Shown here one piece after another: positions 25,490 through 37,500 of a DNA stretch of 64,000 bases. The position numbers were made by a program, and so were the translations under genes. Where the stretch lies: positions 4,838,501 to 4,902,500 of the forward strand of contig OY987244.1 in the NCBI GenBank assembly GCA_963920765.1. The letters run 5' to 3'. This DNA comes from Ulota crispa. Lineage: Eukaryota; Streptophyta; Bryopsida; Orthotrichales; Orthotrichaceae. Numbering within the stretch: position 1 is the first letter of the stretch; every line of letters starts with the position of its first letter. The notes beneath the pieces are model-generated. The model did no database searches and was not told where the DNA came from. It saw only the letters and a program-made list of their open reading frames with translations.

Positions 25490-25723
25490 GGCGGCACTCC
25501 TGTCTCCTGAGCTTGCACGATGCTCCACGAGGAGTTCACGTTCCGGATTTGCACTCCCGTTCTCCACTTCGAGTGACAGTGACAACAAGATGCAACAACA
25601 AAACATCGATAAAAGTCTGTGTTTTCACCTTTCAATACTTTTAATTTTTAGTATATTCCAAAATTCCGAAATTTGATAGGTATATATAGATTTAGAATTC
25701 CGCAGGTCAAACATCTCTTGGTT

Positions 25724-25796
25724 GGGGATGTAGCTCAGATGGTAGAGCGCTCGCTTAGCATGCGAGAGGTACGGGGATCGATACCCCGCATCTCCA
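25724..25796 (+). tRNA. tRNA-Ala (anticodon AGC)
   Basis: A complete 73-nt cloverleaf. Acceptor stem GGGGATG pairs with CATCTCC (one G-U), D arm GCTC..GAGC, anticodon stem CTCGC/GCGAG with loop TTAGCAT (AGC), T stem CGGGG/CCCCG, discriminator A. Internal A box TAGCTCAGATGG and B box GATCGATACCC are present. No intron. A CAA motif lies just upstream, as often in plant tRNA genes; no obvious T-run follows closely. Confidence 0.97.
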
Positions 25797-25929
25797 TTCG
25801 TTCCCACATAATTCTCCCATTTTCTTGACAAGATTATGTCCTTTTTGCTTCTAAAGCAATAAAAATTTGTTTGAAGGAAATATTGTAACTTCAACAATAG
25901 CTTTTAAAATGCTCCCCAAACTTCAAAAG

Positions 25930-26173
25930 GTAAGCTCATTGCTTGCTCTCATCCAGATTTATAGATGAACTAGCTTCATCTTTTTCCACTGAGGGCCATC
26001 CCCAGAAAGTAGATATAAAGATCTCAGTAACAATGTTTGCCTTGAACATGACACTTGGCTTTGAGTTATGGAAGAAGGATGAGGACGCAGGCAGAGGAAC
26101 AGTTGACAGTTCTAGTCAAGCAACCTCAAGTCCAATCTCAGGAATCTCAGAAGCGGCAGTATGTTCCACATAA
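25930..26173 (+). other. Unrecognised open stretch, possible gene remnant
   Basis: An open frame of about 75 codons after a splice-acceptor-like CTCATCCAG, containing MFALNMTLGFELWKKDEDAG and a Ser/Thr-rich tail. No family was recognised and no partner exon found. It may be chance or an eroded fragment. Confidence 0.2.
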
Positions 26174-26963
26174 TGATTGGGGAGAACCGGCCGGCGGTTA
26201 GTGTATTGTCAGCTGGTTGAAATTGCAAAAAAATCGGTTAAAATCACAAAAAGCTAGTTGAGACTTGAAACTACAAATCGACCATTTTTCTCCAAAAATC
26301 CAAAAATCTAATTATAGTATGTTATAATATATTTACAGAAATCTCACAAGAAATAACCAATCCATGCTATTAAAAATCCGCTTCAGATTGGGAAATGTCA
26401 GATTTTAGCGGGTGAAGCTAAAATTTCTCCTCAAACTCTGCTGCTGCACTTCCCAAGAGAGACATTTTAGGGCCAGCCATGCTCTGATCATTTTTTACCA
26501 TTTTCTCGTCATCTCTCTCTTATAAAGTTTAAATTTCTGGCAAAATCCGACAGAGTTCCTCCTCTGCTTTTGCTTCCCTCCGGATATTATCCAATGTCGA
26601 GGAGACAACGCAACATTTTTTCGCCAGAAATTTAAACCGAGTCGTCATCTCTCTCGTCATCTCTCTCACGTTTGTCATGCAGTGTCAACTGTCAACAGTG
26701 TCTTGTACAATTTTGAAGTCGCCACCTCGTACGGATTCTCGGGGCGCATGCGGAGGATTATCTGACTCGGCATCGAGTCTGTACTGCATCCTTGGATCAG
26801 CACGTGCTCTGGACCTCTGGTACTCTCCACTAAAATAAAACAAAATCTGCATCTACTTGACAATCGTGTTCTATCAGTGCCACCATTTTTGTACCTGGAA
26901 TCGTGGAGTAGCATTGTGAATTTGGACGGGGTTTTAGGATTTTGGAAGGGGAGTTTGAGAACT
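26174..26963. promoter_or_regulatory. Upstream region of the chitinase gene
   Basis: Contains TCTTATAAAG near 26517, a possible TATA box but 440 bp from the start codon, and a 15-bp perfect inverted repeat GTTTAAATTTCTGGC..GCCAGAAATTTAAAC (about 26527-26637) flanked by repeated GTCATCTCTCTC words. The true promoter position is not established. Confidence 0.3.
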
Positions 26964-29900
26964 ATGGCTATGGCTATGGCGATGAAACGATATCTGGCTA
27001 TGGCTATGGGTATGGCGATGGCGCTTGTGTTGAGCTTTGGATTGACGGCCATGGCGGATGGTGAGTGCAGTGCAGCGGCGCCATGTCCGGACTCGACCAA
27101 TTGTTGCAGCCAGTACGGCTACTGTGGCAAAGGAGAGCTCTATTGCGGGAAAGGCTGTAAGGTATGTACACCCAAAAGTGACACTTAGCTTAGATATAGT
27201 TATTGGGAGGGTCTTTTGAGACTCTAATGGCATGTGCTTGTTAGTTAAAGTAAAATTGTTTTCAGAAATTTTCTGAGATTGTATGAATAAATTATGAATT
27301 GTTGAAAGTAATTCCCTATTATGAATTCTAGACTCCTGGAAAAGCGACAACAAAAAAATCATGTCACACTCAATCATAAATCGTCACTTACACAATTTTT
27401 GTTTTTTTATGTCAACTTACGTGTTTGATTTAGGTGCATGTGTGTCTTGTTTGGGTGCAAAAGTGCTACTTTTAGATTTAATTTTAGATGTCACTAAACT
27501 GCTGGTGTGACTGATGGGTGTATATACCTTCAGGCTGGCCCCTGCACTGGCGGATCCCCGCCTCCCCCGCCATCTGGCGGTGCTGCCTTGGGCGACATCT
27601 TCACCCGGAGCTTGTTCGAGCAGTTCTTTCCAGGCCACCTTTCGTTCTACTCTTACGATAATCTCATTGAAGCCGCCAAGCTGTTTCCGAAGTTCGGAAC
27701 CACTGGAGACGCTAACGTTCGGAAGCGCGAAATCGCTGCGTACGTGGCGCATGTTACACATGAAACCTCGGGTTTGTCTCTGACCTCCATTGCACTTCCT
27801 TCAACAATCCATTACGATCCACTGTTGATCACCAAGGTAGGAACCAGTGAAAACATTTTGTGCTAATTATCGTTTTTTTGCCACACCAAAATTGGTGTGG
27901 CTAATTGTTCTATAGTACTTTTTGAAAAAATGTAAAATATTTAGCCAACTTTTATACATGGGTTTGGGAGTAGGAGTCTTGATTTTAGGGTTTTACTTGA
28001 TGTTCCCTCATCCTACTAGTGCAATATTATGATTTCTCATAAAACCATCATGAGATCTAGTTTTGATGAAAGGTTGAAAGCATCCAACTTTTACATTTAT
28101 AAAAGACATGTAGCCATCCTTGCTACTCAACCATTTTTTGGTTAGAAAAAAAGCTAAGGCCACCTCATCCAAAATATTTTCACTAGTAGGAACACTCATA
28201 AGTGTTAGTTTAAGGGTTTTGAACATGATGACTATTAATAAACATCTAGCAAATAATAGGATCTTGTTAGCAATAGAAAAATAATGAGTTTGTAATTTTG
28301 AATGTATTATTTGGATATTGTGAGAATAAGTTGTGAATTTTTAGAGAGCAAACTACCATTGCACCCATAACCACTATTAAGATTTCATGTTCACATGTTG
28401 TACATCCTTGTAATTATATCTATTCACTTCTACAGATTTTCCAAGATTTCAGAGGTGACGGTTATGGTGCTTATGGGTGTTCCTACCTTAAACTCTTTTA
28501 GAATTCCAAAATAGGAGATCATAGAGCACACTATAAGGTAGTGTGCTCATAAACCATCCATCTAAGGGCTGAAACTGAATTTTGGGGAGGTAAAACTTCT
28601 TGAACTATTTTTCAGTAAATTTTCCTTGAAAGACAAGAAGAATTGACATCTAACCCAAATTGTTTCATATTTTTTGGAGCTTTGTGGAATTAGTTATGAA
28701 ATTTTGAAGCAGAAAGGCCATAGGTCTCTAAAATTGCCCACCTCCTCAAATGTACATTGCTTGTATGTTGTTGAAAGGCTATGAAAAACAGCATATACCA
28801 ATAGAGTACATTTGGTGAAGTGAGCGGTTTTAGAGCCCGAGTGGAATTATATGAGTAGACTACCTTAAGTGACAAATAGACAACTTAGTCATGATTCAAA
28901 GATTAGTGGCCATGGTCATGCTTAAGGTAGCAGCACCCATAACCTTAGAATTAAGGTTTTTGAACATGATTATTAATAAACATCTAGTAAATTATAGGAT
29001 CCTATTAGCAAGAGAAACATGATGAGTTTGCACTTTTAAATGTATTATTTGGATATTGTGAGAAATAAGTTGTGAATTTTTAAAGAGAATTGCACCTAAT
29101 ACCAACACTACGATTTCATGTTCACATGTTGTACATCCTTGTAATTACATCTGTTCATTTCCATAAATTCTCCAAAATTTTAGAGATGATGCTTATGGGG
29201 ACAATGACGCTTGTGGGTGCTGCTACCTTACATCACTTGCTACAAAATTTAACTAAGGGTATGTTCACACTTGGTGTCTAATAAGTAATAGCAAAGGAAA
29301 ATTAGATGCATTTGAACACACCTTTTAACTGCATTCATATTACTAATACCCCTTGTAACACCAAGTGTGAACATACCCTAAGTGTATGAAGGAAATGGGA
29401 TCAGGTTCTTCAAGGAACAAGTGCTTAACCTCCTTTACTTCCGCTCTGTTTCAGGGCTGACGAAAATTGTTGAGCAAACCAATGACCCTTACTGCGACAC
29501 TACAAGGCCGGAGTTTCCTTGTAATGGAAAGCATTTCAATGGTCGCGGCCCTCTCCAACTTTCATGGTATTTATACTCTTCAAATTACCCTCCATCTTAT
29601 GCGCGGCAGTTCGCTAGTCGTGTGACATGGTCCTGTGAACGAGTCTCCTGTGTAGCATAATGTTTCATCAATATGTTGTTTATTAAAATTAATTCAACAT
29701 ATTGCTCAGCATGTCGTTTAGTACGTTTGGTTTTGGTTACTATGAACTCGAGAGCTGGAAGGCTCCAGAGCATTATCAAACAAAATGCCAAGTTCTATGC
29801 AAACTAGGGACTCTGAATTATGAGAGGGGTTATGATTTAGGGAAAATTTCATGGATATCCCTGAAGTTTGCCATAGATACCCTGTTATTTCAGAAATTTC

Positions 29901-30637
29901 AGAAATACCCTTGGACCAGACCAAAATTTTCAGGCGCTTGTTTTGTTGTGCATGCCACTTCCCTTCTTCCAAAAAAGAAGTAGTGTGCGCACAAGGGGAG
30001 AAGGAAGTGACATGCACAACAAAACAAATGCCTTGGTCTAAGGGTATTTGTGAAATTTCTGAAAAAGCAGGGGTATTTATGAAAATATTGCAAACTTCAG
30101 GGGTACCCATGAAATTTTCCGTATGATTTATAAACCCAAACTAATAAGACATGCCTTGAACACCGGACTTGGTATTAGGTGACATTTTATCAACGTTTAG
30201 GTCATTGAAGCCAAATCGACATCTAATTCATTATTTTCAACAGGAACTACAATTACGGCACTTGTGGCAAGTACTTGGGCATAGATCTTCTCAACAACCC
30301 AGATCTGGTGGCGACAGACCCGCTCATCTCTTTCAAAACCAGCCTATGGTTTTGGAATCAGTATGGAGACAATGTCATCCCTCACATCCATGATGTTATA
30401 ACTGGAAGCTGGAAACCAAACAGCGCCGACACAGCTGCCAAACGTCTTCCAGGTTTTGGTGTTACCATTGTCATTATCAATGGAGGCTTAGAGTGCGGCA
30501 AAGAGAGTGCACTGGCGGACGCTCGAGTGACATATTTCAAGAACTTTTGCAGTCGGCTAGGCGTGGACCCTGGTGCTAATCTCGACTGCAAACAGATGAA
30601 ATCCTTTTATAGTGCCAACTTCGCTGTGGAGTCTTAA
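26964..30637 (+). CDS. Secreted chitinase, hevein (CBM18) plus GH19 domain
   Basis: Endochitinase that cleaves beta-1,4-GlcNAc chains, expected in the cell wall or vacuole as an antifungal defence enzyme. Exons: 26964-27161, 27534-27771, 29455-29566, 30244-30637; spliced length 942 nt, 313 aa. Residues 1 to about 33 are a signal peptide built from repeated MA dipeptides. A hevein domain with all eight cysteines follows (to about residue 70), then a short [11 protein letters not shown] hinge and the GH19 domain. HETSGGL carries the first catalytic Glu (E143); E152 in IVEQTND sits where the second is expected. [15 protein letters not shown] and [13 protein letters not shown] are family motifs. 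A start at in-frame 26877 would bury the signal peptide, so 26964 is preferred. Intron 1 is a transposable element; introns 2 and 3 are packed with MITEs. The gene looks intact and is closest to class IV/I enzymes. Confidence 0.95.
27160..27529. mobile_element. TA-type MITE that constitutes chitinase intron 1
   Basis: Ends AGGTATGTACACCCAAAAGT and its inverse from ..GATGGGTGTATATACCT, preceded by TA (27158-27159) and followed by TC (27530-27531) where TA is expected. The intron runs from 27162 (GTATGT, from the element's third base) to 27533 (AG just after the target duplication). The interior matches the element at 11671-12076. 370 bp. A branch-point-like GACTGATG lies about 22 nt before the acceptor. 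Confidence 0.85.
28184..28488. mobile_element. TA-type MITE (B copy) in chitinase intron 2
   Basis: Right end CTTATGGGTGTTCCTACCT then TA; left end GTAGGAACACTCATAAG, somewhat eroded. The body matches 178-496 and 28925-29228. Confidence 0.7.
28536..28865. mobile_element. TA-type MITE (E copy) in chitinase intron 2
   Basis: TA then AGGTAGTGTGCTCATA at the left; TATGAGTAGACTACCT then TA at the right. It matches 528-1081 without the D2 insertion, giving the empty-site sequence GGGCTGAAACTGAATTTTGG. Confidence 0.8.
28925..29228. mobile_element. TA-type MITE (B copy) in chitinase intron 2
   Basis: TA then AGGTAGCAGCACCCATAA at the left; TTGTGGGTGCTGCTACCT then TA at the right. 304 bp. Confidence 0.85.
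29257..29378. mobile_element. Tourist-like MITE, 122 bp, in chitinase intron 2
   Basis: Perfect inverted ends GGGTATGTTCACACTTGGTG / CACCAAGTGTGAACATACCC flanked by TAA on both sides. A 3-bp TAA duplication is characteristic of PIF/Harbinger-derived Tourist MITEs. It ends about 75 bp before exon 3. Confidence 0.85.
29840..30121. mobile_element. MULE-like MITE (family C), copy 3, in chitinase intron 3
   Basis: GGGAAAATTTCATGGATATC at the left, GGTACCCATGAAATTTTCC at the right, with an exact 9-bp duplication TATGATTTA on both sides (29831-29839 and 30122-30130). Confidence 0.9.
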
Positions 30638-30816
30638 GTATTTTCGAGATCAGTATCGTCTTGTGGTGGTGTGCTCCATGTTCCGCCATGTCATGAACCT
30701 CAATCTTGACAAACCTGAGTTTTTGAAGAATCATGACTATCGTACTGTAAATCTTGCGGGCTCCTAAGCCCGATAGGAGTGTTTTGATTATTTTGCTCCC
30801 ATGTTTGCACGCCTAG

Positions 30817-31096
30817 TAAGGTATGTACACCCATAAGCACCACTGTCCCCATAACCGTCACCTCTGAAAGCTTGGAAAATCGGTGAAAATGAATAAATGT
30901 AATGACAAGGATGTACAACATGTAAACATTAAATCTTAATACTAGTGGTTATGGGTGCAATGGCAGTTTGCTCTTTAAAAATTCACAGCTTATTCTCACA
31001 GTATCCAAATAATACATTCAAAAGTGCAGACTCACTATTTTTTTTGTTCCTAATAGGATCCTATAATTTGTTAACTGTATGGGTGTACATACCTTA
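30817..31096. mobile_element. TA-type MITE (B copy) downstream of the chitinase
   Basis: AGTAAGGTATGTACACCCATAAG at the left and TATGGGTGTACATACCTTA at the right. Its terminus is the same AGGTATGTACACCCA that forms the 5' splice site in chitinase intron 1. It lies in or just after the 3' UTR region. Confidence 0.85.
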
Positions 31097-31587
31097 TGCC
31101 TTTCTAGAAAAAGAAGCACAAAGCCAACCTGGTTTTGTGTGCAAGCAACTGCTTACGATATATAAAACGTAGGGAAAGAAAACATTGCGTAAACATAAAT
31201 GTTGATGTTTTCACAGGTTTTCACATTGTATTCAATGATGGTAGAACCAAAAGGACATGATTCATATTCTACAGTAGTGTACCTACACTGGTTGGTAATG
31301 ACTACACCTGAATACCAACTCTGTCATTTGTAAACTCAAGATGTGATCGGATCTGTGATGTTTAAGAATCCGGACATTTTGGATACTGCAATACTCGGAT
31401 TATTAGAAAGGCTGGACAAGTCACGTATTATGAGAGCGGCTCTACTTCTAGGGTTTGAAAAGAATATGGTCGTAATCTACAGAAGCTGGACAATGGTCTA
31501 CTTAAAGAATCGGATAAAGTGAGTACAATCTCTTTGCTGCCACTGATCTTAGCAGAAAGCTTATTCTACACGGAATGGAATGAAAAT

Positions 31588-34500
31588 TTAATATCTTACA
31601 GGTTGTCCCCAAGCGCCTTGACCCCTGGCCAGCAAAGAGGCGTACAAAAGCTCGTTCCATGTATCAGGGACGCCAGGCAAACAGAAATGGCTGCAGTCTT
31701 GCTGTCGCTTCGGAGCTAGTCCATGGACTTTGACATCTTTTGTATACAACCCTATGTGTCCATCAGCTCTGTAGTCGGAGGCCGTGGTGACGTCCATGTA
31801 CTCGACGGCACTCCGCTTGGTCTTTATGTTGCGAGTGATGGCGTCCATAACGAGCTTGTTGGTCCATGGTGTCTCTTGCATTTGCTGTACCTCTTCGTCG
31901 GTGAGTGGCTTCTGTTCCTCGTGACAGTGGCCTCCGCCGTTCCACACCCCTCCTCTGCACCGTCTCAAACGTTAGAGCGTGTTACTCATTAATTTGGGAA
32001 AACGATGGGTACCATATTGTACCTCACCTTAAGCCAAAATAGCCACCTTAATTTATGTCAACGAACCACATGGAACCATATTCATTAAATTGAGATCACC
32101 TTAAATCTAGTTAATGAACTTTCTGTCCAAAAAAAGCTTATTTCTAGAAGTTATATATTTCATTTCATTGAAAAACACGCAACAAATTCCCAATTCAATG
32201 AATATGGCGTTCTTTGGAAAAAAAAAGCCACAACTCCCAACTCCCAATTTGTACACTTTTTCCTAAATTAACTAAAAACCCGTTTTAGGGTTTGTTAGAG
32301 CTGGCTGCTTCCAGCCGCGTATTTCTGTCGTTTGTTTTTCAAATCCTGTCGCTCTAGAACTTTCTTAGCTGTAGAGATTTCAAATTTTCCCTCCAACCTC
32401 GGGGTACAGGCCTCGAACTCTAACATCCCCCGCTCTAAGTTAACTCCACTAAGTTACACACAGATCTCTTCAGTATATCTTTCTCTAATATCTCATCTTT
32501 CAGCCTCCTACAAATTCTAAGGATCAAAGGTAAGGTAGGCGCACCCATAAGCGTGGAAATAAGGGTTTTGGAGTAGGTAAAACAATTGACTAACTTTGAT
32601 TGAAAAAAATACGGTATGTTACGAAATGGAAACCAAAAATATTGGCATCAATTTCAAGGTTACAGCTACAAGCATTTGTTCACAAAGATTTTTCAAGTCC
32701 AAAATCACTGAAATTGTAGGAACCATGTGTAAGAGATGCTAATCACAAGGCTTGTTGGTTCTTAAATAGTGAGATGGGTACTCAAAACCTCATGCTAGTC
32801 ACCCACAACCATCACTTCATCACCCATAACCATCACTTCATCACCCATAACCATCACTCAGTCACCCACGACCATTTGCTTTTTTATTAATTAGCCCTGC
32901 CACTGTCAGGTGATGGGCATGGGGACGCAACGCTTATGGATGCTGCTACCTTACTTTGTATTACAATACCCACTCTATGACCAAACCTTATAGAATAATA
33001 AATTCACCAGCTCAAAGCTTATTTTCAGCATATCTTCTTGTTTAGCACAAGTTGTTATGTCCAAGATGTGGCATACAATTGATACATTAACCCCTAAAGG
33101 ACCAAGCAGCCCTTTGCAACCAATACAACTGGGTTTTTCTCATATTTGGAGTGCATCCACACCTTTATTACATTTGAAATCAACAAAGAAGTTAGAATAT
33201 AGATCAATATTGTTCTAGTGAGGTTGTCAAGATCCCAAATTAAACCTTTTTATTGGTAGCAAATGCCAGTTATATAGTAGCGTACATACTACGTACTATG
33301 GTTGCTTGGTCCTTTAAGGGTTAAGGGATTTTACAAGTGTGCAAAGAGTTTGAGACCACCTTCACTCTTGTAGCCCCAAGCATTCTAATGTCACTTTTGT
33401 GTGCAACACTATTGAGTGTCACAATGTTGAACTTTTCTATTTTGTCTCGAACACATAATAAAGCTATCTCATTCTCATTGTGTGAAACTACAAGTTTTGT
33501 TGATGTGACATGTTTCTTATTGACCAAGAATGAGCTGAATTACAATTGGTGACGCAAAAGTATTACTATTGTGCTCATAATACAAGCTCATTGTTAGAAG
33601 TAAGTGTGCACTTAGTAATAAAAGCAAGGAGGGGTACTAGTTAAAAATTCTATTGGCTCAAACATACTTGCATTGAGATTGTGGCAAGGGATGGTAAAGT
33701 AGGTCAAAGAATACTTTCAAAATTTGACATGCTTTGCCATTACCTGATATTCATTTGATTAAAGTTGTGAGAATTTGGCAAACATGTTATGTCACCAAGA
33801 GATATGATTGATAGCTCAACTCACCTAAAATGCACTGATGAAAAACTGCGGAAAAACACTTGAGTATTTTCAAGGTCAAGATTCTCTTCCATCCACAATG
33901 TCCAAGTCTTCAAGGCAACTTGGAATCCTTCTACAAAGGTGTGAGTGGTTAGATTGTCACCCATTTGGAACCGGCCACCGCTGCATAAAAGATCCAAGCC
34001 CAAAATCAACTCAACTATCAATAGGTGGGATTCCATTGCCATAGGTTTTTGTTTTGAAAGTCAAGTCTTGTCATTTAAAAGGATTCTAATGCACGAAAAT
34101 ATGCATTAGTTAAACATTACATTAATGAGTTATGAATCACAAAAGTTTGAAGAAAAATATTTCAAATTGCAAGTATAGATTAACCTTGAATCACAAAAGT
34201 TGCATACAAAATGTACCTCTAAAAGGCACCTTTGACTATATCAATACCTAAATGCGTCTTGGTCTTGCAAATCTTTTGTTTTAAGATATTGAAATGTTGA
34301 ATGATACCAAGCACACACACCCTCCAAAATCTTGTACTACGTACATGTAGTGATTTGGGGAATACACACCACCTTCACTACTAGAAATTTGTGTGCATTT
34401 CAAATAATTTGCAAATAAGACCTTATAACTTTTGCAAAGTGTATCCAACGAATACATTTTTGGTGTGTTAGAATTTTTCTTCAACTTGCCAAAAATAGCA

Positions 34501-37500
34501 CATACAAAAACTTGACCATCGGCCTCAATAGAGTCAAATGAAAATTAGGGCATGTGGCTACATCTTACCCATTAAAAATCCTCTCATGTGACCACCAATG
34601 GCCAGAGTTCAGCACCAAGATGTTAGCCCCAGGCCACCACTTTGGCATGCTCCATGAGACTTGGTCAATTTTCAACACGTTTGTCACATTGCTTGGTGAG
34701 TTTGGAGGAGGCCGTGTTTGTGGCACCAGATATGGGTCCCTGTTATCAGTCCTTTTCATTGTTAGTATTATTGAGTGACCAAAATATACAACTCCCAAAT
34801 TCAAACTAAAATCTCAATCCTCATTCACCAATATTCTTCCATCTAACCATTTTCTTTAAAAATTTGATTTATTTTCTTCAACTGAGTTCATTCTAGTGTA
34901 TCTTTTAGAAGCCACCCAAAAGGAAGCAAGTAACACCAACTTAGTAAGCATAAAATGCATTATTCGTTAAATTAGGACAAAGCTTACATTTGGGACTTTT
35001 GAAGGTTTCAGGAGGCCTCCTGAAATTGAGCTCAACGTTTTTTTAGGTACAAATATCCTCACTTGAAAGGAGGAATTTGCGAGAGAAAAAATCTTAGTGG
35101 CTCAAACTAAATCTGATACCTTTGAATCTGGTTTAAGGTGACTTTTTGGGTTTAAGGTGGAGTACAAAATGGTACCTTTGTTTGTTCCAATTTAACAAAT
35201 AATGCATTATAAGTAATCACATGCCACTTTCTCACTCATGTTCTTTTTCATTCATCTCAACATCTTCATTACATTATTTAGCAAGTCAAGACATTTCCTC
35301 CAAAATCTTTGTCTAGTGCCAATCAAATCCTCAACAATCATGTGAAGAGGAAAAAGAGCAACCGTCATCATGCTTGTGAGACAAAGTCTCAACAATGAAG
35401 CATGGACATCAAGGCTTTTTTTTTGGAACTATAGTGATGCTACTTGGCCTCTCCAGTGAGGAGCATTTCCGGAGGGATAGCATTGTATTCGTTAATACGG
35501 AATCTTACTGTACCAAATATGGAGCCAGGAGGCCAAAAAAAAAAGCCCTGATGGACATCAATGCAAAGGTTCTTTTCCATACCATTCTACAAATTTGTAA
35601 AACAAAAAACAAAAATAAATAACTAGTCCACAACGGTAGCAAATATTCTAAATAACTATAATTGAGTCATTTCATAATCATTGTACACTTTTTTTTTAGG
35701 ATATTTGCAATTGTTGTTGTGTACTAATTATTTAAGACTGGTTTTTAGTGCACATTTAGCATAAACATAAAGCCCAAAGGCACCTTCCTACCATAAATTG
35801 TCAATGTAGAATAATGTTATATAGATTGTTTCATCTAGTTTGAAATTGTTATCATGGATTGCTATTCTAGCTGTTGGGATTTCTAGAATTCTGGAGAAGA
35901 AGAAAAAGCGTGCCTGTAGTACTCCACGGTGCAGTTGTAGTCCTGGATGAGGAACACCAGGGATCCCACATGCTTGGTGATGGGCTGCCCACTGGTTTCG
36001 AAGATGCGGGACTTGTTGGACACCCCTTCGGCCAGCATGCACAACATGGACTCCCACTGATTCCTACCCAAAGAATCCCCTACAAACACCATCCTCTGGT
36101 TTCGCAGCCTCTCCAGCATATCACCTGGGTTGAACCTGCAACCACTCGGCTCCCACCAATCAGGACTCAAAACTTCAACGTTAAGCTAAGGTAGTCGGCT
36201 CTAAAGGAAATCATGTTTTAAATACATTTCCTATGTAGAAATGAGTGACATGTTTTTTCAAATATCTATTATTGTCATTGATAAGTTAGACACTAAAAGA
36301 AAAACATGTTTTAAACAATTAATTTATAATAATTGTAAATATCTTAAACAACTAAATAATGACTCAATTATAGTTATTTAGGGTATTTGTAGTTGTTGTG
36401 AATCAATCCTTTAGGATACGTTTTTCTTTTAGTGAGGTTGGCTTATATGATTGCTTTGAGAGCCGTCTACCTTAGTTTACTCAAATTGCAACCCATGTTC
36501 ATGAAGCAATCCTATAATTATGATTAACTTAGGAATGGATATGCAATGGCCCTTTAATGAACCCTCTTTAGACATTTAGTGGATAGGAGAAAAGGTGGAT
36601 TTTATTGCAAGTCAATCATGATCCTTGGTTTCACCTCATCTCTTTACAAGTTGCAATGGAGCAGATTTTGGAAACCTACAATTCACAAATAAGTGCCTAC
36701 TATAGACAGCTTTGAAAATTCATTAACAACTTGATAATGCTTGAAAAAAATGAAAAAATGATGTTACATTTGGCAGCTATTTCTTGTTATTTGAAATTTG
36801 GACAAAAAATCTTCCTATCCTGGAAAGCCATGAAAAGGCCAACCAACACTTAAAGTAAGAGTTTAAGAGCATACTAGTACCTTACTATTAAAGATCAAGA
36901 TCAAAAGGTTCAAGTACTAAGTCACAGCAAGGAAACGAAACCCTATTCTGGTGCAATTAGAGAGGGTTGACAAGGAGACCCAATCGAGTGTTGAACAATT
37001 ACGAATTATATTATGGGAACTGCTAAAGCCACGCTCAAAATTACTAATGCCACACCCTTGTGAGCATGTAATTTGAGAATTTAATGTTATATATATTTTT
37101 TAACAAGTGGTCCATCATTCATTCAATCATGGAATTACCACCTCCTTGAAAGAAAAGAAAAGAAAAACAAGTATATACTTTTAATGAAATTTTATTGCAC
37201 CATTGTTTTTCCTTTAAAATGTATATGTGCTTTAAATTATTCAAAAGTCCTATATTTTTTATTTTCACATTCAAGCACCTCAATTCTTTTTAACAAAGGT
37301 GAAACAAATCTTTTGACCCAAACCAAAAAAAACCAACATAAAACTCTCACATTTCATGCTCAAAGCACACCTTCAGGTGCAACGTTAGTGTGGCTTTAGC
37401 AGTTCCCTACATTATAAGGCCCAAAAATCAATCCCCAGCATGGAGCCATGGACTAGGAAACATATTCATTGTAACTTAAAGGTAGAACAAACTGTTCACA

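Noticed and set aside
28008-28226. Open frames inside chitinase introns
   Set aside because: They lie in MITE sequence and have no protein family resemblance.
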